Part shown: one piece after another, positions 52,270 through 62,438 of the stretch
How positions within the stretch are numbered: the first letter of the stretch is position 1
Layout: the number at the start of each line of letters is the position of its first letter
Source of the DNA: Pectinophora gossypiella
Lineage: Eukaryota; Arthropoda; Insecta; Lepidoptera; Gelechiidae
Assembly: GCF_024362695.1 (NCBI RefSeq)
Contig: NC_065415.1
Location: 13,557,438-13,621,437 of the forward strand
Length of the DNA stretch: 64,000 nucleotides
Direction of reading: 5' to 3'
Translations under genes and position numbers: made by a program
The notes under the pieces: model-generated
The model's database searches: none
Seen by the model: only the letters and a program-made list of their open reading frames with translations
Told to the model about the DNA's origin: nothing

Positions 52270-53389
52270 ACCGCTTAAACCTCCAACAGTTTATATTATG
52301 CAGCTTATATTATGTTAATAAAGATATAAAATAAGAATTCGGATATTTATCTTTAACGTCACATCACTCACGACCTTGGTCCCAAGTCCCTGTAGGGTTA
52401 AATAAATTGGGTCTATATTCTTAAGATAGATGTTGGGCCCAAGACATCGCAAGCTGATTCTGACTCTATGCATAAGTACATACATAAACTAACGCCTATA
52501 GTCAGGACTACAAGGTGTAGGCAACTCTTGAAGTAAGCAGAAGATAACTATAGCTTTTTTTGTAGTCGTAATTGTATTTTTTTTGTATATGCAATTTAGC
52601 TAACATACCTTTGCAAGCGGTATATAAAGCCATGGGTTCTCATCGCGAACATTAGGAAACATTGTTCAAAAAAATTTCAATAGATGACGCTAATAGTACC
52701 GATTTGTAATTAAAGTTTCTTTAAAAGCCAATAATCGATAAATAGGCACTAAAATTATGTTTTATAATTTAAAAGTTATACTCCAACCAAAAGTTAATCA
52801 AAGATATTGGCATTTAATGGAGATTTTTATATTTTTAAATTTAGTGGTTACTCTAGCGGATTTACGTCGGAACTACGTCGAGTATGGAGCTTGTTGAGGG
52901 GTTGAACGTTCTCGTTTTTATTAACGCCATCTATAATTATGTGTAAGAAGCTCGCTTAAAGTTGCGCCATCTATCGTTAATTATTGCAACATCGATCTAG
53001 CTTTGCCACAGATAATAAAATATTACGTTTTTAAAAGATTGTGTTTATTTGCAAAATACATTTTATTGAATTAATTAAATGTTTAGTTGTAATTCTCATA
53101 AATTATGGGAGATACAATATCAAATTTAAAAAAAAAATATAACCTGTATAAATATCATTTAAAACTAAATTTGAGAACAAAAAAAAAACGCAACTTTCAA
53201 ATAACGTAGGTAGGTTAGTAACCTACCTATGTTTAAAAATGTTTGTTTTCGTTTGAATTACGAGTCGAACGCGCCTTCTACGTTTTGTGTATTGTGGTTT
53301 ACAAACTAACCCTGGACTGAAATCGGACTTTGATTTGGCTTCATGAAACCTGCTTTCACGTAGCGGCACAGGAACAGTGGTTATAAAAA
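52270..53389. other. Upstream region of the THAP gene
   Basis: No open frame with coding character. The motif GCGCCATCTA or a close variant occurs at 52683 (inverted), 52944 and 52965. A promoter is expected here but no TATA/initiator pair is clear. Confidence 0.35.
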
Positions 53390-53504
53390 ATGTCTGCACA
53401 CAATTGTTCTTATTATAATTGTACAAATTCTTCGGAACAGAAGTCAATGTTCCGTTTTCCGTGGGATGACGTCAACCGCCTAAAAGTATGGCTTGAGAAT
53501 TGCG
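53390..53504 (+). CDS. THAP gene, exon 1
   Basis: ATG at 53390 to donor TGCG|GTAAGT. It encodes 38 residues plus one base, with the first two zinc cysteines (NCSYYNC) and FRFPWDD. The ATG directly before the first zinc ligands is the usual THAP start. The 5' UTR extent is unknown. Confidence 0.8.
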
Positions 53505-56500
53505 GTAAGTAGTTAAATGTTTACTTTTATTTATTTTTAATATTAAACTGCAAAAAGTTATCAAACAAACAATTTGATAGAATCAATGACAATCAAAACT
53601 GGAATAAAATAAAAAGAAATACCTAATTAACATGGTGGGAAAGTTATTGCCACTCCCCCTACTTGCTAGACTATTATTTTGGTACCTAATCGGTTTATCA
53701 TTTGTCACCATTTATCATTTAGTTTACCATAATTAATGTAATACTTAAACTCAAGCTGAGATCAACAGTTTAGAGTAGTAGAACAGTTTTTTCTGTCTGA
53801 AGAACATAATATAATTAGGTATTGTGCTCAATGTCAATTTGGAATTATTAAATTAACTTTTGTACAATTGGGTAATTTAGCATGGCATATAGATATACTA
53901 ATCAAACTTGAAAATCATAATTAGTGATTTTTAACATATTCTTACTGGGAACTCAGGGCCTCCAGATTCTGAACCAATTGCTATAACTACTAAAGCACTG
54001 GAATAGTCAAAAACTTGTAAAGTACCTACTATATACCAATACTGTATGCGATGGATTTATATTTCCAAGTGAACTGTGGAATAAAAGGGACAAAAGTTAA
54101 AAAAAGTCAATCAAGTACATAATTATTGCTGAATTTTGGACTGTTTTATTGAACATTTTATAGACCAGGGCGGTTAAAATAGCCACATCGAAGCAATTCA
54201 TCTAAGAAAGCAATATTGCAGTTTCACATTTGTGCATATAAAAGTAAGTGTGCGATGCAAACAAATGTCAAATAGCAATATTGCTTTCTTAGATGAATTG
54301 CTTTGATGTAGCCATTTTGGCCCCCCAGATATCTACTTACACATTTACTTTTAATTTAAGATGAAAATAAATAAAAATAAAACATTAATTTATTTCTTCT
54401 TATACAGTCTTAATAGATACCTAAGATAAACTACTATCTACCAAACCTACAGTTTTGTACCAATTTCACACATCGGGACTGTGTACAGAAGCCAGGAACC
54501 CAAATGAGGTATACCTAGTATCTTGGTCTCGCTCACACCTGACCACCTTTCAGCAGGTAACAATCTATACATACATTATGTATAGGTAGGTACCTACAAG
54601 AACTTAATAAGACATGTCAAAAGTTGCTGTTTTAGTAGATTCTGCCTCTGTGTATTATTGATTAGAACATTAGGCTTATGATCTGGAGGTCCGGGTACTG
54701 TTTCTGATATTATCAAAATTACTTTGTGAGATTATTCATCACAAATCAAATATTTTTAATGATCACAAACAGTTAGAACATACAAAAATTTATGCAACAT
54801 ACCTACTACAGTACACATGGGAGGCCTGTTTAAGCAATTTCTTCCAGGGAACCACTACCATGATCCAACCATTAATCTTTGTTTAGTTATGACATTGCGG
54901 ACTAAGTCACTTAATTGTCTGAAAAAGTAAGAGTAAGCTTTGCTTCAGAAATTATATAGTTGGTCCGGGCTACCACCAAAACGATTACCTCCTGTTATTT
55001 GAGGGTAGAGACGATCCAGCAGTGGAACATCTATAGGCTATTTATGTTTTATTGAAAATTATATTCTTTTCTTGTAGGTAATATGAACATTGCCCACTTG
55101 CCTGCAGAAAATTTGCGGTCAAGGTATTTATGCATTGACCATTTCAATATCAAGTATGTACGAAATGAGACTGGTCATAGAAAAAGACTCCAGAGAAGTG
55201 CAGTTCCAGAACCATATCAGACTCAAGACGTTCAAAATCGCTCAAGCACTTCCTCACCAGGTAAGCACAATTAATTTGTCAAGTTATTACCTACAATTGG
55301 GTAGGTAGGTACTTACCTACCACTGAATTAATACAAATATAATCAAATTTTTATTGTAGGTTAGTTAGGTACCTACCTATTGCTTGAATATCTACATAAT
55401 ATTGGGTTTTAGTATAGTGATAGTGAGTTATTACCTACATGAATGATACCTACCGACCTTGAGTTTTTTTGAAATGTTAGGTACCTAGCTAATTACAACT
55501 TACCTACTACTTAGATGTAGACAAGTTAATGTAGGTACCTACCTACCTAGTTAAATGTTTAAAGTAGGGGATAGGTTGTTTGTATGAAGTGTCCGGGCTG
55601 TGATGATAGATAGGTTCGATAGGTGCCTATAGACGTCTCGATTCCGAACCATTTTCAGTAACTAAACTATAATAAAGCCGTATTAACATAAATTGTAGGG
55701 TTTAAAATAATTAAAGACGTAAAATATTACTTTATTGTACCTATACCAAGATACCTACCTACTATCTATAATACCTACTTAATACCTTAATGACAAATTG
55801 ACAGCCTCCGTGGTCTAGTGGTTAGAGCGATAGGCTCAAGATCTGGAGGTCCGGGTTCGATTCCCGATGGGGACATTGTCGAAATCACTTTGTGAGACTG
55901 TCCTTTGTTTGGTAAGGACTTTTCAGGCTTGAATGGTGATTCAAGCAATCAGGTGTGATTGTTCGAAAAAGTAAGATGATTCCGTGCTTCGGAAGGCACG
56001 TTAAGCCGTTGGTCCCGGCTATTAGCCGTAAAAACACCTCCACCAACCCGCAGTGGAGCAACGTGGTGGAATATGCTCCATACCCCCTCCGGTTGATTGA
56101 GGGGAGGCCTGTGCCCAGCAGTGGGACGTATATAAGCAGTTTATAATACCTTAATAGGTAAGTATCTACCTAGGTAAGTTAGGTAGCTATAGGTAGAAAA
56201 GTAGCTTTTCGCTTTCAACTTTACGCAGACGGCGATTGTCGTAGATGGGTAGGTAATGTAACCTACCATAACGTAACCAGTTGTTTAAGCCTGAAGGGGT
56301 AACAAACATACAGGCAGATTTACCTACATACCTAGGTACCTACTACGCATCGCATCGCATCGTACGTACCTATCATTTGCGTTTGCGCGACTCAGCCAGT
56401 AGGTAGGTACCTGCCTACCTACTTACCTACAATCGTAATAACACGTGACCTCGCGCAACGCAACAAGCTAGAATGGATCTTATCTTTATAATGACATAAA

Positions 56501-58535
56501 GTCTATAGTTGCTCGACACACGGAATTGAGACGTAGTTGTTTACAATCTTGTACAAAACAGTGCACCGCGCTTACAGGGCTTATAGGTATATATTATAGC
56601 GGTTATTAAACTACCCAAACGCGATGCGTCGAGATCGCGGGCTCGGGCATCAGGATCGGGCAGTGTTATAATAAACAGTTCATTGGTGGGCGACCCACGA
56701 TTTCGTCATACATTTTATAGGTAGGTAGGTTACATTGGTACACACGATGACCTGACGCATCGTGTGTGGCAGATGAATCGAGTTAATGTAGGTAATAAAG
56801 CCTTATCATTCCACTTACTTAAGTAGGTAGGTACCTACTATGTTTGTGACTCTTTCACGCAAAACCTATACCGCAGCGTAGCTACCTAAAATCATATAGG
56901 TACGTAAAGTAAGGCCAACCAGACGAGACTGCAGCTGTCAACATTTGGACCGCCATTTTATGAACATGTTCATTTCTGTTTGGATTGCGTTCGAAGTGAT
57001 ACATATTTTTTCGTCCCCGTATTTACCTACTTAGATTTTTGTTCTTATTATTCCGTTTCTGTTACTTTTATTTTTGATTTTTGCTGGTATTATGAGTATT
57101 TGTTGATTTAAACACAGTATTGACAACATGATTGATAATACGACAGATAGTTTTATCATAAACACAGCTGACTCGGACTCTTCCGACGAATCGTCTTTGT
57201 CTAGTACAGACGACAGCGATTAAAATTCGAACTTTATGATAATTTATTCAAATATAAATGTTTTGAACCTCTGAAACTTTGTTTACATTCTATATCTCGT
57301 CTGGTTGCCTTTAACACGTCAGTAATCTAATCATTATTTTTATTTATTTTATTTTAAGTTATATCTGTCATTATAATTAAAATCAATTTATTCAAACAAA
57401 AACAAAACAAACACACCCTATAAATAAAACACCTCCTCCAATGCGTCACATCGAGGCAAGGTGCCCAACAGGCTGGCAGCATTACCCCTCTGAATCGCCA
57501 GGCTAATTCTCTGACAGAAATAACTACCAGCCCTAGCATCCCGAAGCCCCGATAAGACGCATTGAGAGATCTGTCATTATTATTTTTTTATTCTATCTGT
57601 CATTATAATAATATTATAAAACAAAGCTCCCACGCCATTCGCTCGTCTGTTTGTTGGCGGCTATCTCAAAAGAAAAAAATAATAATGACAGATATAACTT
57701 AAAATAAAGTTAGATGTGTTTACAGGAATTAGCACCAATATCATGACTTACAAGAAGTGTTACATATTTTTTTCTTTGAGCTTCTATATTTGCAACTTTT
57801 TACCACGCACTTCGCATGTTGCCAGTTCGGCGCCTAATCGCGCACCGCGGAGAAATACTGTCACGTCGCTATATTAACAGTAACTTTGCGTCCCACTTTT
57901 TGAGCGCTGATGTTCAATCTATGTCCGAAAAAAATCAAGACTAGTGGGAGCTTTCATCGAAAAAGCTGCCTAATGGTTTTGAGATATAACAAAACAATGT
58001 ATTGTGGTTTTTTATAAGTACCTACCTATGTCTATCTTTTAGGAATCACTTATCATACACATTTTAATATTTATAAAATGGCTACGTTAATACGTTAGTT
58101 ACCTACCTACTTTAATGAATGTTATAATTGCCCTTTTCTTCCTTTATGTTAGGTATTGTTATCTCCAACAACTTTGCTTTACATTCATCTTTTGGGGCCT
58201 TTGGCGACTCAATCATAACCCTGACACTAGGGTTGATGAGGCTGGTATTCCACCCACGATAAGAAGATAAGATTCACGACATTATTTAATACATACTATT
58301 TTTCGTTTTAGGTTCATCAGGTACTTTTAAAGTACTGACACCGAAAAAGGTGTACAAAAATAAACGGCTTCGCGACTGCGAACTTGAAGAGCTCGTGGAG
58401 CCGCCATCAGTAGCATACCAGTGCAACACGCCGAAGAGAAGACGGTTGTCAATTACTGAAGACACGCCAAAATGCAAAGTGTTAAAAAAGAAATTAGTAT
58501 TGTATCTAACAATAACAAAATGTAATACCTTTTGA
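53390..58535 (+). CDS. THAP-domain protein, three exons
   Basis: Join of 53390-53504, 55078-55260 and 58312-58535 gives 173 residues. Borders are canonical (GTAAGT, TTGTAG; GTAAGC, TTTTAG) and phases agree at both introns (both phase 1, each rebuilding a Gly codon). THAP is a C2CH zinc-binding DNA-binding domain found in transcription factors and P-element-type transposases. Here C6 and C11 (CX4C), C57 and H60 (CxxH in YLCIDHF) fit its spacing (C11-X45-C57). The invariant Pro and Trp are at P24 (FRFPW) and W34, and the AVPxxF-type box is AVPEPY at 80-85. The rest is basic (KRRRLS, VLKKKL) with no transposase domain. The C-terminus after KVLKKKL looks abrupt; another exon may exist. The introns are long and hold several repeats. 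It is likely nuclear; the target is unknown. Confidence 0.8.
53945..54003 (-). mobile_element. Degenerate SINE head in THAP intron 1
   Basis: The complement resembles a SINE-A/B head (GGTTCAGAATCTGGAGGCCC); boxes are damaged. Confidence 0.35.
54175..54328. mobile_element. MITE-1, complete, in THAP intron 1
   Basis: Left AGCCACATCGAAGCAATTCA, right TGAATTGCTTTGATGTAGCC, with GCAATATTGC inside each arm. About 154 nt; it is the reference copy for this family. Confidence 0.75.
54650..55052 (+). mobile_element. SINE-A, old copy with an insertion, in THAP intron 1
   Basis: The degenerate head (54650-54740) and the body and tail (54880-55052) are separated by about 140 nt of other sequence. The tail still reads CCAGCAGTGGAACATCTATA. 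Confidence 0.5.
55078..55260 (+). CDS. THAP gene, exon 2
   Basis: From acceptor TTCTTTTCTTGTAG to donor CCAG|GTAAGC. It encodes the second half of the finger (AENLRSRYLCIDHFN) and the AVPEPY box, then a Ser-rich linker. Confidence 0.8.
55290..56830. repeat. Dense TAGGTACCTACC-type repeats in THAP intron 2
   Basis: Many units such as GGTAGGTACCTACC, TACCTACCTAG and AAGTAGGTAGGTACC are scattered through this stretch on both strands rather than in one array. Confidence 0.55.
55799..56145 (+). mobile_element. SINE-A, full length, in THAP intron 2
   Basis: Intact head (TGGTCTAGTGG, GGTTCGATTCC), body and tail. A short duplicated insertion (GGTGATTCAAGCAATCAGGT) lies near 55935. Confidence 0.82.
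56911..57312. mobile_element. Inverted-repeat element with a short acidic ORF, in THAP intron 2
   Basis: The ends AAGGCCAACCAGACGAGA and TCTCGTCTGGTTGCCTT are inverted, about 402 nt apart. Inside, 57128-57223 encodes a 31-residue Asp/Ser-rich peptide (TADSDSSDESSLSSTDDSD). Possibly a deletion derivative of a PIF/Harbinger-type transposon that kept a first exon; no transposase is visible. Confidence 0.5.
57128..57223 (+). CDS. Short acidic ORF inside the inverted-repeat element
   Basis: MIDNTTDSFIINTAD followed by Ser/Asp repeats, 31 residues and a TAA. It is too short to judge alone. Its strong composition bias is unlike the surrounding AT-rich DNA. Confidence 0.3.
   Translation: MIDNTTDSFIINTADSDSSDESSLSSTDDSD
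57340..57745. mobile_element. MITE-5-like ends around a LINE-U fragment
   Basis: TTATTTTAAGTTATATCTGT at the left and GACAGATATAACTTAAAATA at the right are inverted MITE-5 ends. Between them lies a minus-strand LINE-U fragment. Confidence 0.5.
57354..57560 (-). pseudogene. LINE-U C-terminal fragment
   Basis: Nucleotide-level match to 59813-60040 in inverse, covering the region for RISLAIQRGNAASLLGTLPR and the EEVFYL end. Confidence 0.6.
58193..58269 (+). mobile_element. SINE-B 3' end fragment in THAP intron 2
   Basis: GGGGCCTTTGGCGACTCAAT, then CTGACACTAGGGTTGATGAG, ending close to the exon 3 acceptor. Confidence 0.6.
58312..58535 (+). CDS. THAP gene, exon 3
   Basis: From acceptor TTTTCGTTTTAG to TGA at 58533. 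It encodes a basic, Pro-containing tail (VLTPKKVYKNKRLRDCELEE, then TPKRRRLS). An ATTAAA follows at 58539, a possible weak poly(A) signal. Confidence 0.65.
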
Positions 58536-59191
58536 ATTAAAGAAGTAGTTTAATTGAATATTTATTGTATTTTCATTCTAGTCATTAAAAAAAATCCAAC
58601 TTCATTAAATTTGTTTATTTTAATAATCAAGTAGGTATCTTCATTATAATATACTAATACTACTTTTATATAAATTGTAATGAACAATTAATTATTTATA
58701 GTTACTTTAAATGATATCTATCTATGTAATGGAAAGGGGATAGTAAAATAAAAAAGACACATTTCTATTGTTTAGTTATTTATTCAAAACCATACACAAA
58801 CTCAGTTGAATCAGAAAAGCTGGATCAGTGTTTTTCCCAGGAAAACCTAGGTAACTATTTGGTACTCAACTAAAACTCATTTAAACAGGCACATTATTGC
58901 CAGATTCACATTCGGCTGTTTGCACATCCTTTCCTTTACTACTTGGGCCACATTATCTTTCCACTTATTTTATATTATCTTGACTCAACCAGGGTACTCG
59001 CTATATTATGTTACCTACAAATGAAAATATAATAGTTATTAAAAGAGCACATTAATTTTGATCGGCAATGATATTCAGAACAAAACATTTCTACCACCCA
59101 TTAGGTATTATAGGCATTAGTTTATCTATGTATCACAGATAATATAATAACATAACATAAGCAAGATCTTGCATCCCATTGAGGTAGTCAA

Positions 59192-59395
59192 AGTAACATT
59201 CATCACAAGATGAACTAAGCACACGCACCTCACGAGCTTTCCGTTAGGCTAATGATAGGCTGTATCGCTACCTATAATGGTCAGGCCAAGTGTGCTAGAT
59301 GTGAACTGTTTAAATTAAATTAATGCAAGTCCGGTACCAGGGTTTGAACCGGGTTCATCGTTTGAGATGCAAACAAGTCTACCATTATGACCTAT
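59192..59395 (-). mobile_element. SINE-D, near full length with tRNA-like head
   Basis: The complement starts with TAATGGTAGACTTGTTTGC and a B box GGTTCAAACCC, then GGTACCGGACTTGCATTAAT, and CGGAAAGCTCGTGAGG. This copy shows best that SINE-D has a tRNA-like head. Confidence 0.6.
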
Positions 59396-59812
59396 TTTAT
59401 ATTAGAGTAATAGTGACTATATAATAATAGTAGGTATATTGCAATGTATGACAAAACTTGTGTGCCAAAACTCTGCTCTGTCCGCCCTGAGAAGGAGAGT
59501 AAGTGTGAGTTAATACTCTCATATACCAATGAGTAGTAATAGTAGGCTCTATTTTTTACATTTAGACACATGGATGACCTATTACGCATGTAATCCGATG
59601 AGTTTGAAATTTATCTACTTTATTGAACATTTAGATATTCGGGCTCAAAGAAATGGGTTAATGGGATAATAATTTAAGCATACATACCTGGCATAGTGCG
59701 ATTCTCATTTATGCAGAACAGAAGTCAGGATTAAGTTTTCACTATAATACCTACAACTCCAAAGAAAATATTTTTCTTTGAAAAGTAGTGTGGCTTTCAT
59801 GAGGTAGACTAG

Positions 59813-60040
59813 ATGGATGGATCGATGGGTCCTTGGGGTCCAGAAGCAAAAATATTTGTTAAGGATCTTTCAATGCGTCTTATTGGGGCTTCGGGAGATG
59901 CTAGGGCTGGTAGTTATTTCTGTCAGAGAATTAGCCTGGTGATTCAGAGGGGTAATGCTGCCAGCCTGTTGGGCACCTTGCCTCGGTGTGACGCATTGGA
60001 GGAGGTGTTTTATTTATAAGATGTGTTTGTTTTGTTTTTA
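59813..60040 (+). pseudogene. LINE-U C-terminal fragment
   Basis: The open frame ends RAGSYFCQRISLVIQRGNAA then SLLGTLPRCDALEEVFYL and stop. It aligns with the last 65 residues of 62439-63362 (QHISLAIQRGNAASVMGTF). Its 3' end matches the fragment at 57354. Confidence 0.65.
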
Positions 60041-60295
60041 ATTGTTTGAGGTAGACTTGTATCATATTCATCACTTGGTCATGGTCAGAAAATTGTTGAT
60101 ATGTGGTTCAAATAGCCTTTGCATGTCATTCTTCATAATGGTTATCATCGTCTTTAGAGATCTGAAATAAATTACAGGCTTAAATTCACAACACGCTCAC
60201 TGCCTAACTAGACTTATTTAACTTTTTTTCAACAAACAGTATATTATGATTTGTACCATAGATAGGTGACAGCTACACAAAAAAGTATCTACTAC

Positions 60296-60370
60296 ATACA
60301 TACTTATACTCACGCCTGTAATCCCGATTAGGCTGGGCAGAGCCACGAGTAAGCAGAGACCAATTTGGAA
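60296..60370 (-). repeat. LINE tail fragment with (TATG)n end
   Basis: Complement of CCTAATCGGGATTACAGGCG and TGAGTATAAGTATGTATG, similar in layout to LINE-R ends. Confidence 0.4.
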
Positions 60371-60891
60371 GCACTTTATACAAAGTCCTCAGGTGCTTAA
60401 CCGGTGGTCCAATGTAATGTTTCATCATGCTAGAAAAGACTTGTCTTTCATAAAGGTTCTCCTCAGTCGGGTTTACGACACGCCCGGGATGATAAGGGAC
60501 GATTGCGTTCTAGGTAGGACCTTAGCTATGTTTTTAATTATCTTCCAGTTTTAGTAACTAATTAGATACTTACAGGAGTTGGAGATATATTTTTGCCAAT
60601 ACAAAATGAAGACGTAATCAATAAACCCCACCAAACAAAGACCTTGTATTCTTTGCCCACCAAACATCAGATATAATCGTATGTCAACTAACAACTGTCA
60701 CCTTGACAATGTCACAGATCATTGTCACAGATTATAATACTAACATGTCAACGTTGAGAAAAAAAATCCGTTTGCGCCATCTATTATCTTAATTTTACTC
60801 TAACTCTAAGTAAATATATTGTGCTTGCAATAACTTGCACTCAGTAAGCTGAAATTTCACTAGATGTCGCTCGATTCGTTCGATCCCATCA

Positions 60892-60953
60892 ATAAATGAC
60901 CACTAGATGCCGCTAAAAAAGGGGCGTTTTAGCGGCATCTAGTGGTCATTTAT
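60892..60953. repeat. Perfect 27-bp hairpin
   Basis: ATAAATGACCACTAGATGCC extends into GCTAAAA and is perfectly inverted at 60927-60953; the loop is 8 nt (AAGGGGCG). Confidence 0.75.
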
Positions 60954-61039
60954 TAGAACTAAAAATAGCCCGAAGAATTGCCCGAGTTAGAACGGCACAG
61001 TTTCGTTGTATGACGTGAGGCATCTGTACATGATCTGTG

Positions 61040-61262
61040 ATAAAGCGAAGGTTGGTGGTAGGGCTGGCAGAGAAACACCTAGAAGAACGTACAAATTCAA
61101 ATTGGAGATGTCCTTAGAAAAAGTTTAGTACGGTCTACTCTAAACCAGCGTGCGTGTATGAAACGATTGATGAATGGAAAGCAAGAGAAGTGTACCAGGA
61201 TGGAAGCAAATGGAATTCCATAGTCTTTGCTCTGGGAAATAGGCGTGAGTTTATTTATGAAT
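61040..61262 (+). pseudogene. LINE-R ORF2 C-terminus and 3' end
   Basis: GGTGGTAGGGCTGGCAGAG, GAACGTACAAATTCAAATTG, then CAGCGTGCGTGTATGAAACG, ending GGGAAATAGGCGTGAGTTTA. Confidence 0.6.
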
Positions 61263-61382
61263 GTACCTTTGTAATTTTTTTTTGTGACCAGCACATCGCC
61301 ATCGCACAAGTGTTAAGAATGACACAATGTGTCGGTTTTTACCGTGTTAAAAGATAATCAGCTGATCGCTATTTTTCTCTTT

Positions 61383-61460
61383 CTTCTTCTTATCGTGTGG
61401 GTTGTGAGGTGGAATACTAGCCTCATCAACTCTGGTGTCAGGGTTACTATTTACTACTAT
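61383..61460 (-). mobile_element. SINE-B 3' end fragment
   Basis: TCTTCTTATCGTGTGGGTTG and CTCTGGTGTCAGGGTTACTA. Confidence 0.6.
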
Positions 61461-61666
61461 TTTTCTCTTTAATAAAGGGCCATTTTCGAAAATGAAGATG
61501 TCGCTCTGTACTTCAACAAAAAAAAAACTAGTTTATGAACGGATTTCGATTCATAAATCGAGTGATTACCAGTTACTTGAATAAAATACGGCTCATTGTG
61601 ATCGCGTTTTGTTTATTTTCGTTTAAAGAATTTTTAAACCTTTTATGAACATCAGTCCAGAAAGCA

Positions 61667-61708
61667 GGGTTGATTGAGGTTGGGCAGTACCCAGCAGTGT
61701 TTTTATGT
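61667..61708 (+). mobile_element. SINE-A tail remnant
   Basis: GGGTTGATTGAGGTTGGGC, then CAGTACCCAGCAGTG. Confidence 0.4.
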
Positions 61709-62189
61709 TTTAATCAAGTAAGGGATGTTGGAACTTGCCAATAGGTATAATGCAACCCTAGCGCCTAAAGGCACATCGTTTGCTCGAACCAACATGAGTG
61801 GTCGCCATCAAATGGCATGACATCAAAGCAACGAATATCCGGCGATGCGGAAATGTCGCTAAATAAATACATAAATCTCAGTAAATACTACTTTGCTTTT
61901 TGACTACCCTTGGGGCCAGGTTCCGTGCTGGACCTTGAAATGTTTGATGTCAAGTTACGGTAGAAGGAATATAACATTACATCTACTTTAAACAAAAAGG
62001 ACACTGGCAAAAAAGGTTTCCGTAAAAAAGGAGACTATCAATAAGAATGAAATGTCTTCGAATAAGCCTTGAGAACACTCTTAAAGCTTATTTTATCTTC
62101 TTTGTTTTATCGGTTGCCTGGAAAAAATCGCTTTAACCAAGATAAACCTAACTCTGTAAGTAATGTGTGCTTAGTAAGTATAAGAAAAA

Positions 62190-62330
62190 TTATGAAATTC
62201 TGATTACTAAATAAAGACAGATCTAGAACTATTGAAAGTTATTTTATTTTTCTACTTAACTTAATTAAGAATTTTAATCAAGAAAAACGTAATAATAATT
62301 CCGACATTTTATCACGTTTTTCTATGACGT
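62190..62330 (+). repeat. Rep-H dispersed repeat
   Basis: Matches 23510-23660: TTCTGATTACTAAATAAAGA, TTTTAATCAAGAAAAACG, TTATCACGTTTTTCTATG. Confidence 0.6.
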
Positions 62331-62438
62331 CAGAGTTCTTTACATATAAATTACATAGTAATTTTGTGTTTTGACACTTGGACCAGTTGGAAACTAGCCT
62401 ATTGTTATATACCAGCCTATTGTTTCAATTAAGTTTAT

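Noticed and set aside
53223..53447. Minus-strand frame over THAP exon 1
   Set aside because: Shadow of the THAP exon, which has family motifs and matching splice phases.
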